Positions 1 to 5,607 of a stretch of 8,139 bases of DNA are shown piece after piece. The notes under the pieces were generated by a model that ran no database searches, was not told the DNA's origin, and worked only from the letters and a program-made list of their open reading frames with translations. Source of the DNA: Caldisericota bacterium (GTDB lineage: Bacteria > Caldisericota > Caldisericia > B22-G15); the NCBI GenBank assembly GCA_003648245.1, contig QMOO01000049.1, positions 1 to 8,139 on the forward strand. The letters are read 5' to 3'. The number at the start of each line of letters is the position of its first letter. Position 1 is the stretch's first letter. The position numbers were made by a program, and so were the translations under genes.

Positions 1-457
1 TCTTTAATAGATTTGGTAGTATAAGAGTATAAAAAACTATGGATAGAATAATTAATAGATAGAAATTTTTGTTTGTGAGCATTGTTATTAAGGAGTATCT
101 AAAGGCTGAGTAAAAATCTCTTGGAACGGGTGTGAAATACGATTCAAATACATATATTTTTACCCTTCCGCTTCCCAGGGGAGATATATTTATTCCATTA
201 TCTTTAAGATATGTGCTGAATTCTCCTTCTTTATCTTCTGGAATTATAAAGTCTATAAAACCTGAGATTCTTCCATTCTTCCTTTCAAAGCTAAAGTTTA
301 TTATCTCTATACCAATTTTTTCCTGAGCCTTCTCAAAAATTTCTATGAATTTAACTATATCATGTATCCTATAAGATTTCTCCATGGAAAAAACACAGGA
401 GAGGGTTAATATTTCGAATAATATAACAAATAATGCCAAAATCAGGATTCTCTTCAT
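1..457 (-). CDS. Secreted/membrane protein downstream of the anti-sigma gene, 3' end outside window
   Basis: An open frame of 152 residues starts at the ATG that overlaps the anti-sigma stop (ATGA at 457-454) and runs off the left edge without a stop. It is easy to miss because it lacks an end in the window. Residues 1-24 (MKRILILALFVILFEILTLS followed by CVFS) form a signal peptide; the Cys at 21 makes a lipoprotein possible, but the lipobox is poor. A soluble domain (about 25-125) follows, then a strongly hydrophobic stretch (NFYLLIILSIVFYTLILPNLL, 131-151) that looks like a membrane segment. Residues 47-106 resemble the external domain of the anti-sigma factor in motif order and spacing. 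The function is unknown; it may be a second sensor or a partner of the anti-sigma factor. Tight overlap, intact frame and a plausible signal peptide make it a real gene. Confidence 0.8.
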   Translation of the reverse strand, partial: MKRILILALFVILFEILTLSCVFSMEKSYRIHDIVKFIEIFEKAQEKIGIEIINFSFERKNGRISGFIDFIIPEDKEGEFSTYLKDNGINISPLGSGRVKIYVFESYFTPVPRDFYSAFRYSLITMLTNKNFYLLIILSIVFYTLILPNLLK

Positions 458-1143
458 GCTCTCCTTTTGACGAAAAAGAAGATAGGAGAAATAAGGAGGA
501 GTCCCATAATTATATACGGAAGGTAGAATCCAAACATTCTGTTTCCAGATAGAGAAGGATAATTTTTATAATCAATGCTCACAGTTATTATATCCTGTTC
601 CTCATCACTTCCTTTAATATAATTTATTTCTACTTCTCCTTTGTCTTTTAAGGTTTCATATAAAGGAGTAAACTCGTTTTTCGGGATGCTTAGTTTTCCA
701 CTTTTTTCCTCAATTCTCTCATCCTTTACATAAACTGTAATTCCTATCTCTTTTACATGCTTTAATGAGACATAACTGGAGGGAATAAACTTGTGATTCT
801 TATAGCTTACAGGAACTGAAACCTTTTCTTTGATGTTATTTGCTGGAAACGGAAGAAACATAAGAGCTATTATAATTATTGTTAGAGCAAAGCCAAAAGA
901 AAGAGAGAGTCTTTTCTTCCTTTCTCCCATTATTTTTGAAAGAACTCGATACTCAACAGAATATGGAATTTTTTCCTCTTTTCTATATCTTAAAGAAGTA
1001 TAGAATTTCTTTGTGGCATAGTAATATCTTCTAAGTTCTGGATTCTCCTTAATCAGTCTCTCAAATTCCAGCCTTTCCTCTTTACCAAGTTCATTATTTA
1101 TATATTCATAAATTCTTTCTTTAAAGTTCTTTTTTATCTTCAT
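454..1143 (-). CDS. Zinc-less transmembrane anti-sigma factor
   Basis: A 229-residue protein that very likely holds the adjacent ECF sigma factor inactive. The cytoplasmic N-terminus (about 1-78) has the anti-sigma helix pattern IYEYINNELGKEERLEFERLI, but the protein contains no cysteine at all, so it lacks the HX3CX2C zinc site of the classic ZAS domain. A first membrane helix (about 79-100) is followed by an extracytoplasmic domain of about 100 residues (KEKVSV to KNYP) and a second helix (about 204-224) ending in FFFVKRRA. The external domain recalls DUF4349-type domains, with weak support. The ATG at 1143 is preferred over a TTG at 1152; neither has a good ribosome site. It overlaps the sigma gene by 23 bases, and its TGA overlaps the next ATG (ATGA). 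The signal and release mechanism, probably proteolysis, cannot be read here. Confidence 0.85.
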   Translation of the reverse strand: MKIKKNFKERIYEYINNELGKEERLEFERLIKENPELRRYYYATKKFYTSLRYRKEEKIPYSVEYRVLSKIMGERKKRLSLSFGFALTIIIIALMFLPFPANNIKEKVSVPVSYKNHKFIPSSYVSLKHVKEIGITVYVKDERIEEKSGKLSIPKNEFTPLYETLKDKGEVEINYIKGSDEEQDIITVSIDYKNYPSLSGNRMFGFYLPYIIMGLLLISPIFFFVKRRA

Positions 1144-1729
1144 CTCTATCAATATGATTTATTTTATTTCCTTTTGTTCCAAATTCCCTTTCAATGATCT
1201 TCCTTAGATGATTTCTTGCTCTATTCAACCTCGATTTTACAGTACCCATAGGTATCCCGAGTACCTCTGCTATCTCATCATAATTAAGATTCTTTATATC
1301 CCTTAGCTCTATTATGGCTCTTTCCCAGGGCTTTAATTTTTTCATTCCTTCCTCTATCATCATCTTTATCTCTTCTTCATCAATGGAGAACCATATATCT
1401 GAGGTTTCATCTTCAATATCCAGCTCCTTCCCATCTTCGTAAACTCCATCAAGAGATAGAAAGTTGTTCTTTCTTCTAACCCTTGAAATGGATAAGTTAT
1501 AGGCTATCCTGTACAACCATGTTGAGAATTTGGAATTTCCTTTAAAGGAAGATAGGTTTTTAAAAGCAAGGTAAAATGTATCCTGGACAAGATCAATGGC
1601 TTCTTCTCTGTTTTTGACAATGGAAACACAGAGAGAATAGATTTGATTTTCATATTCCCTTATAAACAGGGAGAAGAGTTCCTTTTCTCCTTTCAGTATT
1701 TTTCTTATCAACTCCTTTTCGTTTCTCAT
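1121..1729 (-). CDS. ECF-type (sigma-70 family, RpoE/SigW-like) RNA polymerase sigma factor
   Basis: A 202-residue extracytoplasmic-function sigma factor that redirects RNA polymerase to a set of stress or envelope genes. Region 2 spans about residues 20-88, with AIDLVQDTFYLAFKNLSSF (44-62) for core binding and FSTWLYRIAYNLSISRVRR (68-86) for -10 recognition. An acidic linker (about 95-120) separates it from region 4 (about 128-182), which has the LKPWERAIIELRDIKNLNYDEIA segment and the IPMGTVKSRLNRARNHLRK helix-turn-helix that reads the -35. A charged tail (183-202) follows. The gene starts at an ATGA overlap with the propeller-like gene and ends inside the anti-sigma gene, the standard arrangement for a sigma factor held inactive by its anti-sigma partner. 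No private promoter can be seen, because the gene sits between overlapping neighbours. Confidence 0.95.
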   Translation of the reverse strand: MRNEKELIRKILKGEKELFSLFIREYENQIYSLCVSIVKNREEAIDLVQDTFYLAFKNLSSFKGNSKFSTWLYRIAYNLSISRVRRKNNFLSLDGVYEDGKELDIEDETSDIWFSIDEEEIKMMIEEGMKKLKPWERAIIELRDIKNLNYDEIAEVLGIPMGTVKSRLNRARNHLRKIIEREFGTKGNKINHIDRDEDKKEL

Positions 1730-2808
1730 TTTAAGTAAAAAACGTATATATATGAGTCTTTAAATATATATACACCTTTCTCTGTTATTCTCAGTCCATC
1801 TATGCCCTCCATAAAAACCCTTTTTTTATTGTTAATTTCTATTAACAAATGCTTATATATATCTACATCCATTTTCCACACAATAACAGCGTTTTCATTC
1901 ATAGATTTTCCATATATAGGGGTATAGAAAGGTATTACTCTTTCCTTTGATTTGTGATCTCTCACAAGCACAGAGTCTTTTGTTAATATATAAAGATTTC
2001 CCTGATATAAAAATGCCCCATTTATCCCATCCCTTATTTCCTCTTTTACTATAATATCTCCATCATAATTCAATAAATATAGAAGGGTCTTTCCACCCAC
2101 GCTTTCCCTCCAGTAAAGAATCATTAGTTTTCTCTCTTCATCAAATAAACCCATTGGATGGAAAACTATACTTTCGTTTATTCTGATGTTTTTATTCCAT
2201 ATGATTTCTCCATCAAAATTAACCACAGCCACATTACCGCTATTCTCAAAAAGTATTATTCTTTCTCCATTAGAAAACATAGAAGCAAAAACGTTGGTTT
2301 TTGTGTTTTTTAAATCTAAATACTCTACCTCGCTGAGTGTTTCAATACTGTACTTGGAAAATGCTATATCTATATTTTTCGTGCTTCTCCATTTAATTCC
2401 AAAATTAGTTTTGAATGTGTATATTTCTTCAGGAAACATTTTTTCCTTAGAGAATTCCCCAAGTATATTTAATGAACTATCAAGAAGATAAACTCTATCT
2501 GTTATGATGATAATCTTATCATTGAGTTTCTCCATTTTTAAAATATAGAAAGGAAACTCTCTCTTAAGAGTTCCATCTGCTGAGATAATCATTTTTCCAG
2601 AAGCTATATAGATTCTATCTTCTACCACACAGAGAGAGGATATTCTGTTTTTTAGGATATAGGTTGGTTCAGGGGTATTTCTACCAAGGGGTAAGAAGAA
2701 CAGGGATAGAATATATATAAATAGTATAAGGATATAAACATGAAATATGTTAAATTGAAACAGGGCTTTCTTCTTTCTTCTTATTTTGAATCTCTTCTTT
2801 CTTCTCAT
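1726..2808 (-). CDS. Membrane-anchored beta-propeller-like protein, function unknown
   Basis: A 360-residue protein I do not recognise at family level. The first 15 residues are almost all Arg and Lys, then one membrane segment (about 20-42) acts as a signal anchor, placing the rest outside the membrane. From about residue 50 the sequence is a series of beta-rich repeats of the pattern 'hydrophobic strand, turn with D or N, strand, DG turn' (for example SADGTLKREFPF, LDSSLNILGEFS, VNFDGEIIWNKN, NYDGDIIVKEE), as in PQQ-like or WD-type propellers; roughly six or seven blades would fit. There are no catalytic motifs. Its TGA overlaps the sigma factor ATG (ATGA), so it belongs to the same unit. 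A role as an envelope sensor or binding partner for the sigma/anti-sigma pair is inference. The ribosome site is weak. Confidence 0.75.
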   Translation of the reverse strand: MRRKKRFKIRRKKKALFQFNIFHVYILILFIYILSLFFLPLGRNTPEPTYILKNRISSLCVVEDRIYIASGKMIISADGTLKREFPFYILKMEKLNDKIIIITDRVYLLDSSLNILGEFSKEKMFPEEIYTFKTNFGIKWRSTKNIDIAFSKYSIETLSEVEYLDLKNTKTNVFASMFSNGERIILFENSGNVAVVNFDGEIIWNKNIRINESIVFHPMGLFDEERKLMILYWRESVGGKTLLYLLNYDGDIIVKEEIRDGINGAFLYQGNLYILTKDSVLVRDHKSKERVIPFYTPIYGKSMNENAVIVWKMDVDIYKHLLIEINNKKRVFMEGIDGLRITEKGVYIFKDSYIYVFYLK

Positions 2809-2815
2809 ATTAGAA

Positions 2816-3670
2816 TTATATCCTATCTATAAAATCACTTCCGTCGCAGGATTTTGTGTTAAGTTCAGGAAAACCTTCTCTACAAGAGGAGAAATCCAGA
2901 TTATAGGTTTTCGAGAGTTCCTTTACCATGCTAATTAATCTAAATCTTATTTCTCTTGGAAGGTAAAGAGATCCATGAATTTTTTCTGTGTAAATGGGTT
3001 TAATTTTTTTGTGGATACCTGGAAGGTTCTCTTCGAACCTTTTTAAAGAGTCCCATCTCGGTTTAAATGTTGATGTTATAACCTGTTTTATATAGGGACT
3101 CGTTTTTTCTATTATTTCCTCTATACTATTCTTATCATCATTAACAAAAGGAATTATTGGATCAAGTCTTAAGATTACGGGAATTCCATTTTCATAAAGA
3201 GTTTTAATTGCCTCAAGCCTTCTCTCGGGAGGTGGAGCAAAAGGTTCAATTTTTTTATATACCTCTTTAAAAGTTGTAATTGTTATGGAAACAGCCACGT
3301 TCATGTCTTTTAATATATCTATATCCCTTTTAACAAGGTCACTTTTTGTAACGATAAGTACTCTTACTCCTTCGTCTCTGAAGAGTTTTAAAATTTCTCT
3401 GGTTATATAAAGATTTCTTTCAATGTAAGGATAAGGATCAGAGGAATTACTCATAGAGACAAAGAGGCTTTTATTCATCTTCTTTACATCTCTTTTAACA
3501 CGCTTTAATATGTTTTTCTTTACTCTTACTCTAAAAGCATCTTTTATGAAACCTGTTATATAGCAGTATATACAGGAAAATGAACATCCTGTATACGGAT
3601 TTAAAGAATACTTTTTGGGACATGTACATAAAGGACTTTTCCAGGGGTCAAACTCTCTTATTACATCCAA
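2816..3670 (-). CDS. SPL-family radical SAM protein (spore photoproduct lyase-like)
   Basis: A 284-residue radical SAM protein. The cluster motif is C29-X3-C33-X2-C36 in YTGCSFSCIYCY, and a TIM-barrel region follows (MSNSSDPYPYIE, VLIVTKSDL, ILRLDPIIPF). Together with the N-terminal FDPWKSPLCTCPKKYSLNPY segment and the C-terminal SCREGF...SCDGSDFID, this matches the widespread SPL/Rv2578c-type family. True spore photoproduct lyase repairs UV-damaged DNA, but these relatives have no agreed function, so none is assigned. Four cysteines outside the main motif (C15, C17, C263, C275) could bind a second cluster or metal; that is inference. The start is TTG at 3670: no in-frame ATG lies near the conserved N-terminus, and the start overlaps the end of meaB by 10 bases. 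The stop is seven bases before the next gene. Confidence 0.87.
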   Translation of the reverse strand: MDVIREFDPWKSPLCTCPKKYSLNPYTGCSFSCIYCYITGFIKDAFRVRVKKNILKRVKRDVKKMNKSLFVSMSNSSDPYPYIERNLYITREILKLFRDEGVRVLIVTKSDLVKRDIDILKDMNVAVSITITTFKEVYKKIEPFAPPPERRLEAIKTLYENGIPVILRLDPIIPFVNDDKNSIEEIIEKTSPYIKQVITSTFKPRWDSLKRFEENLPGIHKKIKPIYTEKIHGSLYLPREIRFRLISMVKELSKTYNLDFSSCREGFPELNTKSCDGSDFIDRI

Positions 3671-4587
3671 TTTTTTAATATCTCTTCAATTCTTCTATAT
3701 ATGTTTACTCTGCCCCCTTTAATATCTTCAAGTTCCCTGTTTTTTTCAAATCCCTCTACAAAATTCTTTATTATTCTTTCCCTTACAAGATACTTGAACG
3801 TTTCCAATCTTCGTCTTCTCTCCAATTTCTCATATTCATTACCATTTTCTATCTCTCTCTTTCTATCAATCACACTCTTAACTACCTCAGTGATACCTTT
3901 ACCATCAAACGAACTTACAAGATGTACAGGAATTTTTTTCTTGAAATAGAGAGAAACTCCAGATTTTACACCTCTAAAAAAGCTCTCAGCTTCCTTGTAA
4001 TCCCCTTTCGTTATCACAATTACATCTGAAATTTCCATTAATCCACCCTTCAGTAATTGAATTTCATCACCAAGTCCTGGAGATAACATAACTATTGTCA
4101 AATGGGAAAAATTGCTTATTCCGATTTCTCCCTGACCAACACCAGCTGTTTCAACTATTATGAATCTAAACGGAGAAGATGATATGAGATCCAGGATAAA
4201 TGGGAGGGTTGGCGATATTCCTCCAAGAAAACCTCTTGTTGCCATGGAACGAATAAAAATGTTTTCTCCAGCATTTTTTATCCTCAGTCTGTCACCAAGG
4301 AAAGCACCTCCAGATATTGGGCTTGTAGGATCACATAGAAAGAGAGCAGTTTTTCCGAACTCTTCACTTAAACTTTTTATAACTCTGTTTATAAATGTGC
4401 TTTTGCCCACACCCAGGGGTCCTGTAATCCCGAGCACAAATATCTTATTTCTTGACTCATACAGGTATTTTAGAAGTTCCCACCCTTCTTCTGTCTCATT
4501 CTCTATAAGGGTCACAGCCTTCCCAAGTATAAATTTATTCCCCCTTTTTATACCCTCAACCAACTCTTTGAATTTTAAATTTCTCAT
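3661..4587 (-). CDS. meaB: MeaB/ArgK-family G3E GTPase, chaperone of B12-dependent acyl-CoA mutase
   Basis: A 308-residue P-loop GTPase of the MeaB (human MMAA) family. These use GTP to gate transfer of adenosylcobalamin into methylmalonyl-CoA mutase and to protect the enzyme from inactivation. The P-loop is GPLGVGKST (56-64); DPTSP (86-90) with GGAFLGDR (93-100) and MATRGFLGG (115-123) are the family switch segments; ETAGVGQ (146-152) is the Walker B/G3 region. The base-recognition motif is TKGD (193-196) rather than the usual NKxD, a mild change. The C-terminal helices (about 240-308) match the dimerisation arm. The length is normal for the family. The start at 4587 is the natural family N-terminus, ahead of LVEGIKRGNKF, although no strong ribosome site precedes it. 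It overlaps the B12-subunit gene by 32 bases and the next gene by 10 bases, so translation is probably coupled. Confidence 0.95.
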   Translation of the reverse strand: MRNLKFKELVEGIKRGNKFILGKAVTLIENETEEGWELLKYLYESRNKIFVLGITGPLGVGKSTFINRVIKSLSEEFGKTALFLCDPTSPISGGAFLGDRLRIKNAGENIFIRSMATRGFLGGISPTLPFILDLISSSPFRFIIVETAGVGQGEIGISNFSHLTIVMLSPGLGDEIQLLKGGLMEISDVIVITKGDYKEAESFFRGVKSGVSLYFKKKIPVHLVSSFDGKGITEVVKSVIDRKREIENGNEYEKLERRRRLETFKYLVRERIIKNFVEGFEKNRELEDIKGGRVNIYRRIEEILKNWM

Positions 4588-4960
4588 TTAAAAAGTCCAC
4601 TGTTTCTTTAACACTTGAATCAGGAGGAAATATTTTTTTAAACCCAACTTTTAATAGCTTCGGTATATCTTCCTTCGGTATTGTTCCCCCTCCAAACAAA
4701 AGAATGTCCTCTCTTCCTTTTTTCTTCAATAGTTCTGCAACTCTTGTAAATAGCTCAAGATGAGCTCCAGATAGACAGGAGAGGCCAAGTGCATTCACAT
4801 CTTCCTCTATAGCCATATTTACTATTTCTTCCGGTGTTCTTCTTATACCGGTGTATATAACTTCGTATCCTGCATCCATCAAAGCTCTGGATATGACCTT
4901 TGCGCCTCTATCATGACCATCAAGACCTGGTTTTGCTATAAGGACTCTTATTCTTTTCAT
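4556..4960 (-). CDS. mcmA2: B12-binding (C-terminal/small) subunit of methylmalonyl-CoA mutase-type enzyme
   Basis: A 134-residue stand-alone cobalamin-binding domain. It starts at once with IRVLIAKPGLDGHDRGAKV, containing the D14-X-H16-X2-G19 motif whose His is the lower axial ligand of B12. It continues with the SCLSGAH loop (61-67) and the FGGG turn (89-92), as in the C-terminal domain of methylmalonyl-CoA mutase and the small subunits of two-part mutases. Such enzymes rearrange acyl-CoA carbon skeletons by radical chemistry using adenosylcobalamin. The large substrate-binding subunit is not in the window; the previous gene belongs to the hydrogenase operon. It could serve methylmalonyl-CoA, isobutyryl-CoA or another acyl-CoA mutase, so the exact substrate is inference. 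Its last 32 bases overlap the start of meaB, whose product protects B12 mutases, which supports the role. Confidence 0.9.
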   Translation of the reverse strand: MKRIRVLIAKPGLDGHDRGAKVISRALMDAGYEVIYTGIRRTPEEIVNMAIEEDVNALGLSCLSGAHLELFTRVAELLKKKGREDILLFGGGTIPKEDIPKLLKVGFKKIFPPDSSVKETVDFLNEKFKIQRVG

Positions 4961-4963
4961 TTC

Positions 4964-4971
4964 TCCTCCTT
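4964..4971 (-). promoter_or_regulatory. Ribosome binding site of the B12-binding subunit gene
   Basis: AAGGAGGA lies three bases before the ATG at 4960, an almost perfect Shine-Dalgarno sequence. It is clearly stronger than any site before the six genes that follow, which appear to rely on translational coupling. Confidence 0.75.
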
Positions 4972-4998
4972 TTTTCCAAAAAGGATTACCTCACCCAT

Positions 4999-5027
4999 AT
5001 TTTATTATAATTTAACCTTTATGTAAA
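4999..5027 (-). promoter_or_regulatory. Probable sigma-A type promoter of the B12-subunit/meaB operon
   Basis: TTTACA (5027-5022) and TAAAAT (5004-4999) are separated by 17 bases. A perfect TATAAT overlaps just upstream of the second element but has only a 12-base spacing. Transcription would start near 4991, giving a leader of about 30 bases. It is the only intergenic region large enough to hold a promoter for the seven genes that follow. The leader is too short for a cobalamin riboswitch. Confidence 0.5.
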
Positions 5028-5040
5028 AATTATGTAAAAA
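5019..5040 (-). repeat. Exact tandem repeat, two copies of an 11-bp unit, at the promoter
   Basis: The minus strand carries TTTTTACATAA twice, head to tail with no spacer. The unit is about one helical turn, so the two copies would face the same side of DNA. The second copy contains the proposed -35 element of the next operon, and the first overlaps the T-tract of the terminator. It may be a tandem regulator site, a duplicated -35, or a chance slip in AT-rich DNA. Confidence 0.75.
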
Positions 5041-5067
5041 AATAAGGGGGGTCTTTTGACCCCCTTA
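5034..5067 (-). terminator. Rho-independent terminator of the hydrogenase operon
   Basis: On the minus strand, AAGGGGGTC, a loop of AAAA, and GACCCCCCTT form a G+C-rich hairpin (one extra C on the 3' arm), followed by TATTTTTTT. It begins some 20 bases after the stop of the S component-like gene. The T-tract exists only on the minus strand, so it acts in one direction. It separates the hydrogenase operon from the B12-subunit operon. Confidence 0.9.
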
Positions 5068-5087
5068 ATAAGGTAGTTCTTAATTAA

Positions 5088-5594
5088 TTACTTACTCTTT
5101 AGCATATCCTCAGGGAAGATATTTTTTGGTAAGATTGCTATTACAATCAAAGCAAGGACTCCACCTGTAAGTGCTGTAAAAAGCTGTGGTGTTGAAAGCA
5201 TGAGTACAAGTTTTGGAGGTGCTTTTACAAAGTGTCTTACTCCATATGAAAGAAACAGATACTTTAGAACCGAGCCTACTATTATACCACCAACTTTCCC
5301 TGACCATCCATACTTTTTGAATAAACCAAAACTTAAAGTATACAAGCCATTTCCTACCATTATAAGGGGGGGAAGGAAGGGTACAGGCATAAGACCTGAG
5401 AGAAACGCAATCCATGGTGTCAAACATCCTATAACAACACCAGCAAGTATTCCAAGTGTGTATGTGGCAAGTATTAGAAAGAAATTAACAGCGGGTCCAG
5501 TTATAAATTGAGGTAATTTGAGTGCAGGAAAGAATGCGGCAAGTGCAAGGAATACAGCTGTGTATGTTATAAACATTATTTTTTTATTTCTCAT
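5088..5594 (-). CDS. ECF transporter S component-like membrane protein in the hydrogenase operon
   Basis: A 168-residue, strongly hydrophobic protein with about five or six membrane segments and short basic ends (N-terminus MRNKK, C-terminus MLKSK). The region ITGPAVNFFLILATYTLGI, followed by a glycine-rich helix and a PVPFLPPLIMVGN loop, resembles the substrate-binding S components of energy-coupling factor (ECF) transporters, which import vitamins or metal-linked cofactors with a shared EcfAAT module. This is pattern recognition; no substrate can be read from the sequence. No EcfA or EcfT gene is in the window, so it would have to use a module encoded elsewhere. It follows hydA by 11 bases with a strong ribosome site and is the last gene before the terminator, so it is co-expressed with the hydrogenase. 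It has no cysteine pairs or histidine-rich loops that would suggest a heme or iron-sulfur membrane subunit, so a membrane anchor for the hydrogenase is less likely. Confidence 0.68.
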   Translation of the reverse strand: MRNKKIMFITYTAVFLALAAFFPALKLPQFITGPAVNFFLILATYTLGILAGVVIGCLTPWIAFLSGLMPVPFLPPLIMVGNGLYTLSFGLFKKYGWSGKVGGIIVGSVLKYLFLSYGVRHFVKAPPKLVLMLSTPQLFTALTGGVLALIVIAILPKNIFPEDMLKSK

Positions 5595-5599
5595 TTTTT

Positions 5600-5607
5600 A
5601 CCTCCTT
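5600..5607 (-). promoter_or_regulatory. Ribosome binding site spanning the hydA stop codon
   Basis: AAGGAGGT overlaps the TAA stop of hydA and sits six bases before the ATG at 5594. The overlap of stop codon and binding site suggests that ribosomes finishing hydA can start the next gene, which ties production of the membrane protein to the hydrogenase. Confidence 0.8.

Noticed and set aside
132..326. Plus-strand open frame of 64 residues
   Set aside because: It lies antisense to the intact minus-strand frame 457 to 1, which has a signal peptide, an ATGA overlap with the anti-sigma gene and domain similarity to it. The plus frame shows no ribosome site or recognisable features.
2809..2837. 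TATAAT just upstream of the propeller-like gene as an internal promoter
   Set aside because: The hexamer ends only six bases before the ATG and has no recognisable -35 at the right distance. It overlaps the coding end of the radical SAM gene, where AT-rich codons explain it.
4961..5033. Possible cobalamin riboswitch before the B12-subunit gene
   Set aside because: Only about 70 bases lie between the terminator tail and the start codon, and much of that is promoter. No B12-box-like sequence is present, and a cobalamin riboswitch needs far more room.
5110..5511. Open frames in other frames across the S component-like gene (minus 5110-5427, plus 5200-5511)
   Set aside because: They are shadows of the 5088-5594 gene, which has a strong ribosome site and a clear membrane-protein pattern.
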